Shown: positions 49,435 through 58,855 of the stretch, piece after piece
How positions within the stretch are numbered: position 1 is the first letter of the stretch
Layout: every line of letters begins with the position of its first letter
NCBI GenBank assembly: GCA_966211795.1
Contig: CBIHNW010000023.1
Location: forward strand, 1 to 64,000
DNA length: 64,000 nt
From: 21-14-0-10-47-8 sp966211795
GTDB lineage: Bacteria > Bdellovibrionota > Bdellovibrionia > Bdellovibrionales > Bdellovibrionaceae
Direction: 5' to 3'
Notes under the pieces: generated by a model
What the model saw: the letters and a program-made list of their open reading frames with translations, nothing else
The model's database searches: none
Told to the model about the DNA's origin: nothing
Translations under genes and position numbers: made by a program

Positions 49435-50462
49435 TTTGCTCTCCTTTTCCAAAATTTTCGTCCGTCCCAGAAGTAAACGGTCGCCACCGAGAAAATCAAA
49501 ATGGCCTGGATGATCCGCGCAAAATCTCGCGTGATGAATTCGGTCTCGACATCCAGGTCGGACGCGCCTTTTTGCAGAACACCGAAAAGAAAGGCGGATG
49601 CTAAGATACCTAGCGGATGGTTGCGAGCCATCAAAGCCACCGCGATACCAACAAAGCCATAATCCGGTGAAAAGCCCATTTTAAAGCGTCCGGTCGAACC
49701 CAAGACCTCGTTCAAAGCCACGCATCCGGCTAAGGCGCCGGCCAGGGTCATGGCCAAAACTTTCATTTTTTTGGGATCAATGCCGTGAATTTTCGAAGCC
49801 TTTTCATTTTGCCCGGCCGCGCGAAGCTCGTACCCCCAAACGGTTCGGTACAGTAAAAAGTAAATCGCAATGCTGATCAGGACCGCAAAAATCAAACTGA
49901 GATTGGCCGGCGAATCTTGCAGCCACTTTTGCACGAAATCGTAACTCTTAAAAAGGTAGGCGTCGGGCAGTGGTTGCGATTCTGGATTTTGCGATTCCGG
50001 ATTTTTAATTAAGTTCAAGGTCACGTAGCTGGCCATCGCGGCGGCGATGAAATTCATCATCATGGTGACGATGACTTCGTGGCTGCCACGCCAAGCGCGA
50101 AGCCAGCCCGCGACCAGACCCCAAGCGGCACCGGCCGAGATTCCAACCAAGGCAATCAAAAGAGGGGCGATCACCGGTGACAGATTCGGAAAGCTGACAC
50201 CAAACCAAGCCGCGGCGAGGGTGGCGACGGTCAATTGGCCCTCGGCACCAATATTGAACAGGCCCGCATGGAAAGCGATGCTGACCGAGAGACCCGTGAA
50301 GATCAAAGACGTCGTGTAAAACAGAGCCAGCCCCAAATCGTAGGGCGAGCCAAAGGCGCTTTTTCCCAACACGATCAAAACGGACCATGGGTTTTCTCCG
50401 GCAAAAGCCGCTAGGGACAAAGCGATCGTCAGGCCAAGGATCAAACCAAAGATCGCCCTCAT
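49431..50462 (-). CDS. BMP-type ABC transporter permease (first)
   Basis: A 343-aa permease (NupP/YufP-like) with about nine membrane helices. FHAGLFNIGAEGQLTVATLAAAWFG and AWRGSHEVIVTMMMNFIAAAM are family hallmarks, and the loop GLVAGWLRAWRGSHEV contacts the ATPase. Its start overlaps the ATPase stop by four bases and its stop overlaps the next permease start, so the three genes are translationally coupled. Confidence 0.92.
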   Translation of the reverse strand: MRAIFGLILGLTIALSLAAFAGENPWSVLIVLGKSAFGSPYDLGLALFYTTSLIFTGLSVSIAFHAGLFNIGAEGQLTVATLAAAWFGVSFPNLSPVIAPLLIALVGISAGAAWGLVAGWLRAWRGSHEVIVTMMMNFIAAAMASYVTLNLIKNPESQNPESQPLPDAYLFKSYDFVQKWLQDSPANLSLIFAVLISIAIYFLLYRTVWGYELRAAGQNEKASKIHGIDPKKMKVLAMTLAGALAGCVALNEVLGSTGRFKMGFSPDYGFVGIAVALMARNHPLGILASAFLFGVLQKGASDLDVETEFITRDFARIIQAILIFSVATVYFWDGRKFWKRRAK

Positions 50463-51973
50463 GCATTCAGTCCTGTCATCAGATAACCAATTTTCATTTC
50501 GTTGAATTCGCTCTTCTTCATTTCGCCGACAATCTGCCCTTGAAACATGACCAGGATGCGATCCGACAGCTTCATCAATTCATCTAAATCCGACGAGATC
50601 AGAAGCACGCAGCCGCCTTGATCCCGCATATTCAACATTTCAATGTGAATTCTTTCCATCGCCCCGATGTCGACCCCACGGGTCGGTTGCGCCGCCAGCA
50701 GAAAAGAAGGTTGGCGAAACATCTCGCGCGCCACCACCAACTTTTGCTGATTGCCTCCAGATAATTCGCGGAACATTTGCGATACGATGCCGGGGCGGAC
50801 ATCAAATTTTTGAATTTGTTCCTCCGTCTGCTTCTGAATTTGCGATCGACGAAGAATGCCGGATTTTTGAAACAATGGCAGACGATGCAATCCCAGCAGA
50901 AAGTTTTCACGCAAATCTGAATTTAACAGTGCCCCTTGGTGCAAGCGGTCTTCGGGAAAATATGAAATTCCAAGATCTTTCAGATCGCGTGCCGAATGAT
51001 TCAAAATCGAAAGCTGATTGTAGATCACATCACCCTGAGTGACTTGAAAATCGACAGGGCTCAGTAAAAATTCGATGAGCTCTGACTGACCGTTGCCTTC
51101 GATGCCGGCGATCCCGACAATTTCATTTTTTTTGATCATGAAGTTCAGATTTCTCAAATTCAAGGAAGGAACGCTCAAGGATTTGATTTCAAATTTGGTT
51201 TCGATGCTCGGGATGGCGCTGGGGGTGGGCAAAGTTTGCAGTTTTCGTCCGACCATCAATTCAGACAATTCTTGCGGCGAGGTTTCAGCAACTTTCAATG
51301 TTTTGACGGTGCGGTTGTGACGGAAGACCGTGACCTGATCGGCCAGGCTCATCACTTCTTTCAATTTATGGGTGATCAAAAGAATCGTTTTGCCTGCCGC
51401 CTTGAGATCGCGAAGCTGCGTGAACAGGGCTTGGGTCTCTTGCGGGGTGAGAACGGCCGTAGGTTCATCCAAAATCAAAATCTCGGCTTGATTGTAAAGA
51501 AGCTTTAAAATCTCGATCCGCTGTTGAAAGCCGACGCTCAGATTTTCAATCTTTTGATCCCAAGGAATCGGCATACCATATTTTTCGCAAAGTGATTGCA
51601 GTTTGGCGCGCATGCGCTGCTTAGCCAAGGGTTTGAAAAGAGATCCAACTTTGGCTTCATCCAAAAAGATATGCTCAAGCGCGGTCATCGGGCCGGCCAA
51701 CATAAAATGCTGGTGAACCATGCCCAGACCATTTCGTTTGGCCTCGAGCGGGGACGTGAAATCAATGGGCTCACCACGAAGAAGAATCTCTCCTTCGTCC
51801 TTTTGGAAAAGCCCGAAAAGAATTTTCATGATCGTGGATTTGCCGGCCCCATTTTCGCCAACCAGAGCATGAATCTGGCCCTCGGCCACCGAAAACGATA
51901 CCTGAGTGTTGGCGACGCAGTCTCCGAAGGCTTTCCCGACGTTTCGAAAATCGAGCAAAGTCTTCGCCGACAT
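50459..51973 (-). CDS. BMP-type ABC transporter ATPase (fused double NBD)
   Basis: A 504-aa protein with two ABC ATPase domains in one chain, as in NupO/YufO and sugar importers. Domain 1 has GENGAGKSTIMKIL, a degenerate signature (LSVGFQQRIEILKLL) and ILILDEPTAVLT. Domain 2 has GIAGIEGNGQSELIEF (weak Walker A), LSGGNQQKLVVARE and FLLAAQPTRGVDIGA (Asp/Glu altered). Such asymmetric pairs are normal in this class. It drives uptake of nucleosides or related solutes. Two bases lie between the BMP stop and its start. Confidence 0.92.
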   Translation of the reverse strand: MSAKTLLDFRNVGKAFGDCVANTQVSFSVAEGQIHALVGENGAGKSTIMKILFGLFQKDEGEILLRGEPIDFTSPLEAKRNGLGMVHQHFMLAGPMTALEHIFLDEAKVGSLFKPLAKQRMRAKLQSLCEKYGMPIPWDQKIENLSVGFQQRIEILKLLYNQAEILILDEPTAVLTPQETQALFTQLRDLKAAGKTILLITHKLKEVMSLADQVTVFRHNRTVKTLKVAETSPQELSELMVGRKLQTLPTPSAIPSIETKFEIKSLSVPSLNLRNLNFMIKKNEIVGIAGIEGNGQSELIEFLLSPVDFQVTQGDVIYNQLSILNHSARDLKDLGISYFPEDRLHQGALLNSDLRENFLLGLHRLPLFQKSGILRRSQIQKQTEEQIQKFDVRPGIVSQMFRELSGGNQQKLVVAREMFRQPSFLLAAQPTRGVDIGAMERIHIEMLNMRDQGGCVLLISSDLDELMKLSDRILVMFQGQIVGEMKKSEFNEMKIGYLMTGLNA

Positions 51974-51975
51974 GA

Positions 51976-52953
51976 TTACTTGGCCTTCTTGTAATAATCG
52001 GGAACGGTGATTTTTCCGGCGATGATTTGGGCTTTCAGTTCTTCGACCTTTTTGCGGATCTCGGGGGTCAACAGTTTTTCGTTGTTGGCATCCACGGCGT
52101 AATCAACGCCTTTATTTTTCAAACCAAATTGCAGAACCCCGGCTTTAAAGTTTCCGTCTTTGGCATCTTTGATTGTATCAAAGACCGCCACATCGACCCG
52201 CTTCAACATGCTGGTCAAAATATAACCTGGCTTCATCCAGTTTTGGTTCGAGTCCACGCCGATGGCGAAAGCTTTTTTATCTTCCGCCGCATCGAAAGCT
52301 CCGGTGCCAGATGCTCCGGCGGCCACGAAGATCACGTCAACCCCGGTGTTGTATTGATTTAATGCCAGCTCTTTGGCTTTCGCAGGATTGTTCCAAGCTT
52401 CACCAGTGACGCCGATGAAATTTGAAACCAAATTCACTTTGCCGTTTATTTTTTCAGCACCAGCTTTATAGCCCATTTCAAAGCGACGGATCAGTGGAAT
52501 GTCCATCCCGCCAATAAAACCGATTTTTCCTGTTTTGGATTTCAAGGCGGCGATAGCTCCGACCAAATAAGAGGCCTCTTGCTCTTCGAACATCAAAGAT
52601 TTGACATTGGGAGCAGTGACATTGCCGTCAACGATGGCGAATTTTTTATCGGGGAACTGGGTCGAGATTTTCTTCACCGCATCGGCCTGGGCGAAGCCGA
52701 TTCCGATGATCAGGTCGAAATCTTTTTTGGCAAATGAGCGATGCAGATTTTCGATCGAGTTTGAATCGGTAGCTTCAACGTATTTCAGTTCAATGCCCAA
52801 TTCCTTTTGCGCTTTCAAAGCGCCTTCGTAGGCCGCCGAATTGAAAGACTTGTCATCTTTACCCCCCTTATCGAGGACCAAACCGACCTTAAAGGCAAAT
52901 GCATTTGTGGCAAAAAGGGAAAGGGCAAAAATACTGATGAGGAAGTTTGTCAT
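51976..52953 (-). CDS. BMP-family substrate-binding protein
   Basis: A 325-aa periplasmic binding protein of the basic membrane protein (BMP) family, which captures nucleosides. I start at ATG 52953 (AAGGA upstream), giving a signal peptide (MTNFLISIFALSLFATNAFA) cleaved before FKVGLVLDKGG. It lacks the usual lipobox. GGKDDKSFNSAAYEG, IIGIGFAQADAVKK, GFIGGMDIPLIRRFEMGYKAG and VIFVAAGASGTGAF are family motifs. First gene of the importer-nuclease operon. Confidence 0.92.
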   Translation of the reverse strand: MTNFLISIFALSLFATNAFAFKVGLVLDKGGKDDKSFNSAAYEGALKAQKELGIELKYVEATDSNSIENLHRSFAKKDFDLIIGIGFAQADAVKKISTQFPDKKFAIVDGNVTAPNVKSLMFEEQEASYLVGAIAALKSKTGKIGFIGGMDIPLIRRFEMGYKAGAEKINGKVNLVSNFIGVTGEAWNNPAKAKELALNQYNTGVDVIFVAAGASGTGAFDAAEDKKAFAIGVDSNQNWMKPGYILTSMLKRVDVAVFDTIKDAKDGNFKAGVLQFGLKNKGVDYAVDANNEKLLTPEIRKKVEELKAQIIAGKITVPDYYKKAK

Positions 52954-53153
52954 GTGATGGTCCTTGTTTCGGGATTCAAGGACTTTAGAGCTGACAGCGA
53001 AATGAGTCAATTTCCGAGAGGAGGCTTAGCTTCAATCTGACAAAATGACCCATCACTTCAAGTGATACGCAATTTGTCATAATCGATTTGTGGCGGGACC
53101 AACTTGTGCATGACCATTTTGTTAAGAGCTTTAACATCCCCTTGGAGGTGGTC

Positions 53154-53882
53154 ATGGCAATGTCAGTTTTCAATCCTGAACCTGCAGAACAGGTGACGAA
53201 TCTCACTCCGAGTGCATCCCAGCAAAACTTTATGAGTTTTCGCTGGGACAATCCGGTTGATATTCTTTCGTTCAAAGAAAATGAATATGTTTTCAAAGAA
53301 GGCGAGCAGCCCCGTGGTCTTTACGCCATTCGTTCCGGCGCCGTCAAGGTTGTGGTGAACCGTAGCCTTACGCGTGGTCGCATGAGTTCCCCCGAATACG
53401 TCGTCAAAGTCGTCGGACCTGGCGATCTTTTTGGCTACAAAGCATTAATCAAGGGCACGGCTCATACCGACTTTGCAAAAACGTTGAGACCCACCGAGAT
53501 TTACGTTTATTCAAAAGATGCGGTTCTTTCAGTGATGAACGGTCCCAATTCCGTCGCAAAGATGCTGTTCAGTCAGTTTGTGAAAGATTTAGATCAAAAA
53601 GAAACCATCAACCAACTGCATTACCTGGCTTCGGTTCAGGAAAGAATTGCATACCAGTTGTTGTTGTTGGCCGATAAATTTGGTGTTCCCACAGCAAATG
53701 GAACTTTGATCAGTCTCAAGCTGACCCGAAACGAATTGGCTCAGTTGGCAGGTACGATCAACGAATCTCTCAGTCGCCATCTGACCGAATTTAAAAATGA
53801 AGGCATCTTGGAATTGAACGGAAAAGAGATCATCGTCAAGGACCACCGCTCTTTGATGGAGAGATCTGGAAACTTTAAGTAG
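53154..53882 (+). CDS. Crp/Fnr-family transcription regulator
   Basis: A 242-aa regulator: cyclic-nucleotide-binding fold in ~30-150 (ENEYVFKEGEQPRGLYAIRSGAVKVV, VGPGDLFGYKALIKG) and a winged helix at the end (ISLKLTRNELAQLAGTINESLSRHLTEFKNEGIL). The usual Arg-Ser/Thr contact for cAMP after the GE-type loop is replaced by TAHTDFAK, so cAMP binding is doubtful; no Fnr-type Cys cluster is seen. GGAGG precedes ATG 53154. It is divergent from the BMP operon, which it might control (inference). Confidence 0.9.
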   Translation: MAMSVFNPEPAEQVTNLTPSASQQNFMSFRWDNPVDILSFKENEYVFKEGEQPRGLYAIRSGAVKVVVNRSLTRGRMSSPEYVVKVVGPGDLFGYKALIKGTAHTDFAKTLRPTEIYVYSKDAVLSVMNGPNSVAKMLFSQFVKDLDQKETINQLHYLASVQERIAYQLLLLADKFGVPTANGTLISLKLTRNELAQLAGTINESLSRHLTEFKNEGILELNGKEIIVKDHRSLMERSGNFK

Positions 53883-53943
53883 TTCACGTTTTCGTTTTCG
53901 CCTGACTTGACACGCGACCTGTCATTTCGGTACGCCCAGTCTC

Positions 53944-54654
53944 ATGGAAATCATTGGCGTCATCGAATCTTGCTATCGCGATAAATTTGGCACGCCCCGA
54001 CAGCCGGGGCTTGCACCCTCATCTTGGGCTCGGCTTCAATTGAAAAAAGAGTGGCAGCCCGAGCTCGCTTTGCAAGGTCTCGAAGGATTTTCTCACCTTT
54101 GGGTGATTTTTCTTTTTCATCAAAATACCAATCTTCGTTATCACGCCAAAGTCCATCCGCCCCGTATGCAAGGCGAGCAAATCGGCGTTTTCGCAACCCG
54201 ATCTCCGCATCGTCCGAATCCGATCGGCCTTTCGCTTGTCAAAATTGAAAAGATCGACGGCGATTCGATTTTCATTTCGGGCGTGGATCTGGTTGATGGA
54301 ACGCCGGTTTTGGATATCAAGCCCTATCTACCCGAGGTCGAATCCAAACCAGAAGCCAAGGGTGGTTGGTCTCAAGATGCTTCCAAGGTGAAGGCCAGCG
54401 TGCAATGGACGCCAGAGCAAGAGGAAGTGGTTCGGCAGTGGGCTGAGCGAATTTCCCAGCCGGCTTTGAAAAATTTAATCGAAGAAACATTAGCCCTGGA
54501 TCCACGTCCTTTGGTTTACAAGGGCTACGAGGGGACCGATTCCCCTTATCGCCAATCCCACGCCGTTCGCTTATTCGATGGCGACATTCATTTCGCCTTT
54601 AGCGCTCCCGAAACGATCCAAATCCGCGATATTCGTTTTTTGAATAGTAAGTAA
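53944..54654 (+). CDS. trmO: tRNA (t6A37) N6-methyltransferase TrmO
   Basis: A 236-aa enzyme of the TrmO/YaeB (TsaA-like) family, which methylates N6-threonylcarbamoyladenosine-37 in tRNA-Thr. GVIESCYRDKFGTPRQPGL, GLEGFSHLWVIFLFHQN and GVFATRSPHRPNPIGLSLVKI are diagnostic, and DLVDGTPVLDIKPYLP is the conserved core end. It stands 61 nt after the Crp/Fnr gene. Length and motifs are normal. The 54655-54856 gap that follows holds nothing recognisable. Confidence 0.92.
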   Translation: MEIIGVIESCYRDKFGTPRQPGLAPSSWARLQLKKEWQPELALQGLEGFSHLWVIFLFHQNTNLRYHAKVHPPRMQGEQIGVFATRSPHRPNPIGLSLVKIEKIDGDSIFISGVDLVDGTPVLDIKPYLPEVESKPEAKGGWSQDASKVKASVQWTPEQEEVVRQWAERISQPALKNLIEETLALDPRPLVYKGYEGTDSPYRQSHAVRLFDGDIHFAFSAPETIQIRDIRFLNSK

Positions 54655-54856
54655 CCGTCAAAGATCTGGACGGACTTAGAGTTTTTTTAGATCGTGCAAA
54701 AGAAGCTTCCTCAAGATTTTGTTTCAGGTCAAAATCTGCATTGCTGAATGACTGAGGTGTTGGCGTCGTCATGACATTGCGGTCACTCGAGCTGAAGATC
54801 CTTGTGGAAAGAAATGGTCCGAACAATCTGAATTTATCAATTCGATAGAGGTTTCG

Positions 54857-55825
54857 ATGGAAGTCACAACCGCACGTCCCACTCAGCGCAAAGTTCCAAC
54901 ACTGAGCCTGCAATCTTATACCGAGGGCACGCCCGAAGAGCAGAAGCGTTTCATCGAACAGCTCTATACTGGAATTAAGGATTATGGATTTATCGTGTTG
55001 AAAGATCACGGGATTCCTCAATCTCTGTTTGATAAAGCCTATGCCTTGCTCGAACAGTTTTATGCTCTGCCGGTGGAAACCAAGCTGAAATATGCCGGTG
55101 TTCACGGCGGCCAACGCGGTTACACGCCTTTTGGAAAAGAGCACGCTAAAGATTCGCCGGTCATGGATCTGAAAGAATTCTGGCATGTCGGCCGCGAAGT
55201 TTCGCCCACGCACAAGTTTGCAAAGTATTATCCCAACAATGTTTGGCCGTCTGAAATTCCAGAATTCAAAGAAGTTTTCTCGACCTTGTATTCGGCTTTG
55301 AACGAAGCCGGAAAAGCCATGCTACAGGCCCTGACTTTTCCACTGGATGTTCCACAAAATTATTTCGATTACATGGTGGAAGATGGAAACTCGATCTTGC
55401 GATTGCTGCATTACCCACCGATTCCGCAAGGCACGGATCCGCGCTGTTTACGGGCCGCTCCGCACGAAGATATCAATTTGATCACCTTGCTGCCAGCCGC
55501 GACTGCGGGTGGGTTGCAGTTGAAAGATCGCGATGGCACCTGGCTGGATGTCGAAGGCCAACCGGGCGAGCTGATTGTTGACGCCGGCGATATGTTGGCG
55601 CGAGCTTGCAATGACGTGATTCCATCGACGACTCATCAAGTGGTGAATTCACCAGAAGCTTCCTCGAAAAGCCGTTATTCGATGCCGTTTTTCATGCATC
55701 CGCATCCGGAAGCGATGTTATCCTGCATTCCATCTTGCAAAGGCGCAGGAGCGAAATATCCCGACATCTCGTCGCATGCTTTCTTGATGCAACGATTGGA
55801 AGAGATTGGGCTCTTGAAAAAGTAA
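54857..55825 (+). CDS. Isopenicillin N synthase-like 2OG-Fe(II) oxygenase
   Basis: A 322-aa non-heme iron oxygenase of the IPNS/plant-type family. The iron triad appears as His-x-Asp in PHEDINLITLLP and His in STTHQVVN, and RYSMPFF carries the Arg-x-Ser that binds 2-oxoglutarate. The N-terminal DIOX_N part reads YTEGTPEEQKRFIEQLYTGIKDYGFIVLKDHG. The substrate is not known, and no beta-lactam genes lie nearby, so I would not name a pathway. Monocistronic with its own terminator. Confidence 0.9.
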   Translation: MEVTTARPTQRKVPTLSLQSYTEGTPEEQKRFIEQLYTGIKDYGFIVLKDHGIPQSLFDKAYALLEQFYALPVETKLKYAGVHGGQRGYTPFGKEHAKDSPVMDLKEFWHVGREVSPTHKFAKYYPNNVWPSEIPEFKEVFSTLYSALNEAGKAMLQALTFPLDVPQNYFDYMVEDGNSILRLLHYPPIPQGTDPRCLRAAPHEDINLITLLPAATAGGLQLKDRDGTWLDVEGQPGELIVDAGDMLARACNDVIPSTTHQVVNSPEASSKSRYSMPFFMHPHPEAMLSCIPSCKGAGAKYPDISSHAFLMQRLEEIGLLKK

Positions 55826-55887
55826 TCTCGGGCGCCTCTGTCTCGAGCCACAAGTGCTATGGCCTTTGGTCCAGGGAATTGAATGAA

Positions 55888-55917
55888 AGCTGTCCATAAC
55901 TGGACGGCTTTTTTTTT
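55888..55917 (+). terminator. Intrinsic terminator after the oxygenase gene
   Basis: AGCTGTCCA (55888-55896) pairs with TGGACGGCT (55901-55909), TAAC loop, followed by a run of T to 55917. Confidence 0.93.
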
Positions 55918-55937
55918 CACTGCAATCATCTCAAGTG

Positions 55938-56672
55938 ATGGCAATCCGTAGACACAATCGAACAATTTGGACCCTGGCCGGAGTGATTTTTCTTCTGGTG
56001 CTGGTCTTTTTGTTTCGCGACGGTCGCCTGGAGCACCTCTTCAATTCTGAGCAAGACAAACCCAAGGAAACGACCGAGGCGACGTCTAGCGAAGAGCAGT
56101 TCGGCGATAAAGTGAGCGAGATGATGCAAGACACATCTCAAAACGTCGAATCCAAAAAGAAATTCGCACTAGCTTTAGATAAAATGGGCGCTTGCTTCCA
56201 GATGGCGGGAACCACAGGTACCGACCTTCCAATTTTGCAAATCGAATCCCTGTATCAAAGATTTCAAAACGAGCTGGGGCCCGTCGCGCATCAAGCCGAC
56301 CGTTGGATGAATTGGCATCTGCGAACTCCGGATGGCCGCGAAAGACGCCTGCGATTGGAAATCACCGAGTCTGATGAAGGTCATATCGGGCGAGAGCTTC
56401 ATTACTTCAGTGTTTCGCGAGATGGTCAGCCCAGCCCGTTAGAGTTAGAGCCAGGGCAAGCCGACAACCCGACGGACGAAGTCATCAACCAAATGCTCAA
56501 AGAGGGCGAAGTTTTTTACAAAGAACGGGCCGCGGTCTCATTCTTTCCGAATGGTGAGCACGTCGAATACACCGAGAAAAACGGCGATCTGTCTGAAATC
56601 GAATTTTTTAAAGAGAGCAAACAATTTCGTTGCTCGGATATTCTGGTTCCTGAAAACTGTCAGTGCTTATAG
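55938..56672 (+). CDS. Membrane-anchored protein of unknown function
   Basis: A 244-aa protein: a basic N terminus, one membrane helix (WTLAGVIFLLVLVFLF, ~10-27), an acidic linker and a periplasmic domain of ~180 residues. I use ATG 55938; a GTG three bases... upstream (55935) is equally possible. The mature part has Cys in KMGACFQM and a C-terminal RCSDILVPENCQCL with three Cys. No domain is recognised. It lies 9 nt before the YceI-like gene and is probably cotranscribed. Confidence 0.65.
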   Translation: MAIRRHNRTIWTLAGVIFLLVLVFLFRDGRLEHLFNSEQDKPKETTEATSSEEQFGDKVSEMMQDTSQNVESKKKFALALDKMGACFQMAGTTGTDLPILQIESLYQRFQNELGPVAHQADRWMNWHLRTPDGRERRLRLEITESDEGHIGRELHYFSVSRDGQPSPLELEPGQADNPTDEVINQMLKEGEVFYKERAAVSFFPNGEHVEYTEKNGDLSEIEFFKESKQFRCSDILVPENCQCL

Positions 56673-56681
56673 GAGAACAGT

Positions 56682-57233
56682 ATGAACATTTTAATCACAT
56701 TCCTGACTTTGTCGATTTCGCTGAGCGCATTAGCGCAAGAAGCGGTGGTCGACCTGAAGGCGCATCCCGCACTTTCTTTCAAAGCGAAATCAAGCGAGGT
56801 CAAAGGCTTTGCCACTCAGAATGGTGACGAAGTCGAAGCGAAAGACATTATTGTGGGCTTGAAAAACATTTCGACTGGCCTGGGCACTCGCGACACCCAC
56901 ACCAAGAAATATCTCGAAGTCGAAAAATATCCAGACGCCATTCTGGTTTCGGCTAAAGGTAAAGGCGGAAAAGGCGAGGGCATCGTGCGCATTCACGGAA
57001 TTGAAAAACCTGTCAGCGGCACGTACACGGTGGAAGGCGGAAAGTTGAATGCGGAATTTCCGATTCAGCTTTCTGATTTCGGCATCACGAACATCAAATT
57101 TATGGGCGCTGGGGTCGATGATGCTGCCATTGTCCATGTGAATGTGCCAGTTCAAGCAGGAGCCGCATCACCAGCCACTGCCGCGAAGGCCGCACCGTCA
57201 AAAGCAGCGCCAGCGCCGACCAAGAAAAAATAA
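56682..57233 (+). CDS. YceI-like exported lipid-binding protein
   Basis: A 183-aa protein with signal peptide (MNILITFLTLSISLSALA) and the YceI pattern: LSFKAKSSEVKGFATQNG, IVGLKNISTGLGTRDTHTKKYLEVEKYPDAILVSAKG, and IHGIEKPVSGTYTVEGGKLNAEFPIQLSDFGI. YceI proteins form a lipocalin-like barrel that binds isoprenoid chains in the periplasm. The last ~25 residues are an Ala/Pro/Lys tail not typical of the family. Ribosome site AGGAGA. Confidence 0.82.
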   Translation: MNILITFLTLSISLSALAQEAVVDLKAHPALSFKAKSSEVKGFATQNGDEVEAKDIIVGLKNISTGLGTRDTHTKKYLEVEKYPDAILVSAKGKGGKGEGIVRIHGIEKPVSGTYTVEGGKLNAEFPIQLSDFGITNIKFMGAGVDDAAIVHVNVPVQAGAASPATAAKAAPSKAAPAPTKKK

Positions 57234-57400
57234 TTCCGAGTCGAACAGAAGGCCGCGAGAAGCAGAATCTGCGGTCTTTGGGCCCCAGCTTGTCACAAAT
57301 ACATTCGAATTCAGGTATGCTCAGCAACACATTTTGAACTGGGGTGCTTCAAGTGCACTCGGCACTTGAACGCCTGCATAAGCCATGCTGCAATAGAGGC

Positions 57401-58855
57401 ATGACCCGAAATTTTACTTTATTTTCAATCGTCGCCTTAGCTTGTCAATTTTCATTTGCCGCAGGTGTTTCCAGTGTGAAAGTGATCGATGGAACGGCTT
57501 CACGCTTTGTCAGTGTGCCAACATCAACATCAGGCACGGGGACAACAGGCGATACCACATCAACGACATACACCTATACGATTTTTGGCGGATACGCGGG
57601 TGACAACGGCGAGTGCGCTTCTACAAATGGTAGTACGGTTTGCAATTCTTGCACAGGAATGGGGAACATTTGCACGGCTGGCGCGACCGGTCCCTTTGCC
57701 TGCGCCGAAAAAAGTATTTATCCGAATCTCTTGCTCGGAATTTCGTTGGTCTTGGATCAGGTTCCCAATAACGCCGCAGTTCGTGTCGAGTACGGCTCCA
57801 GTTCCAGCACGATCACTCCCGCAGAGGTCTCGACAAACACTTTTCAAGCAGGCTCTGAATTTACCGTTTATATTAGATGGGCCGATATCTGTCGAGGAGG
57901 TTCGTCGGGAACTGGCGATGCGACTTGCAAAGGTGTGGGGCAATCTGCTGATCTCACCGTGGGCTTGGTTGACAATACGGCGAGTGGGACTTTCGCATCG
58001 GGGAACTCGCAAAAATTCACGGTGAAATTTCGTTATCAAGATCCGACCGATGCTGCAATGGTGGTGACGCCGACTCAGTCTCCATCTTCCACGCAGGGTT
58101 TTACGGATTTCCAAGTGCTTCCGGGTGATGAAAAAGTCTATGTTCGTGATGTGTGGCGTGGCACCAGTCCTGGAGACAGCTCGGGAATTTTGTGGAATGC
58201 GCTTCGCTTGTATTATTCCGAAATACCGGCGCCAACCAGTCCGCCAACACCTGTTGATTTCTGCGCCATTCCTTTGAATTCGACTTCGGCCGGTTTTGCG
58301 GATCTGGCGATGACGTCGCAATCGACCAGCGGTGATTCAAGCTTGAGCCAAGATTATCTGACGGGGCTTACTAATGACGTCAATTATATGTTCACCTCTG
58401 CCACGGTTGATGATGCGACAATCGTTTCGAATTTCATGCATGCCGATGGCAGCAACAACGATCAGATCCTTCGCTATACGGCAATGCCGGGCGAGGTGGT
58501 GGGCTTGTTAGATAAGAAAAAATGTTTTATCGCGACGGCGGCTTTCGGTTCACCTATGGAGCCGCACGTGGAACTCTTGCGAGATTTCCGCGATCAGATC
58601 TTAGGTCGATTCTGGCTCGGCAAAAAATTCATTCGCTTTTATTACCAAAATTCACCGCCACTGGCTCAGTTTATTTCCGAGCATGACACGCTTCGGGCGG
58701 TGGCTCGTGGCATTTTGTGGCCGATTGTCTTCTTTGCTGAGCTGGCCCTGCAAAAAGGTTCAGGATTCGCAGCGGCGATTTTTGCTTTCGGAATTTTGGG
58801 ATTGGCCGCTCTGATCCTCGCGGTGAGGAAAAGTCGGGCTTGGAGAAAAGCGTGA
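57401..58855 (+). CDS. Exported protein with C-terminal CFI-box and membrane anchor
   Basis: A 484-aa protein with a signal peptide (MTRNFTLFSIVALACQFSFA). I use ATG 57401 (AGAGG upstream). An N-terminal Thr/Gly/Ser region with spaced Cys (GECAS, VCNSCTGMGNICT) and beta-rich domains is followed by KKCFIATAAFGSPMEPHVELL, the CFI-box. The following FRDQILGRFWLGKKFIRFYY...PPLAQFISEHDTLRAVARGIL matches the usual helical extension of this box. A last membrane helix and a basic tail (RKSRAWRKA) end the protein, like a sorting signal. The next gene overlaps it (GTGA). Confidence 0.8.
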   Translation: MTRNFTLFSIVALACQFSFAAGVSSVKVIDGTASRFVSVPTSTSGTGTTGDTTSTTYTYTIFGGYAGDNGECASTNGSTVCNSCTGMGNICTAGATGPFACAEKSIYPNLLLGISLVLDQVPNNAAVRVEYGSSSSTITPAEVSTNTFQAGSEFTVYIRWADICRGGSSGTGDATCKGVGQSADLTVGLVDNTASGTFASGNSQKFTVKFRYQDPTDAAMVVTPTQSPSSTQGFTDFQVLPGDEKVYVRDVWRGTSPGDSSGILWNALRLYYSEIPAPTSPPTPVDFCAIPLNSTSAGFADLAMTSQSTSGDSSLSQDYLTGLTNDVNYMFTSATVDDATIVSNFMHADGSNNDQILRYTAMPGEVVGLLDKKKCFIATAAFGSPMEPHVELLRDFRDQILGRFWLGKKFIRFYYQNSPPLAQFISEHDTLRAVARGILWPIVFFAELALQKGSGFAAAIFAFGILGLAALILAVRKSRAWRKA

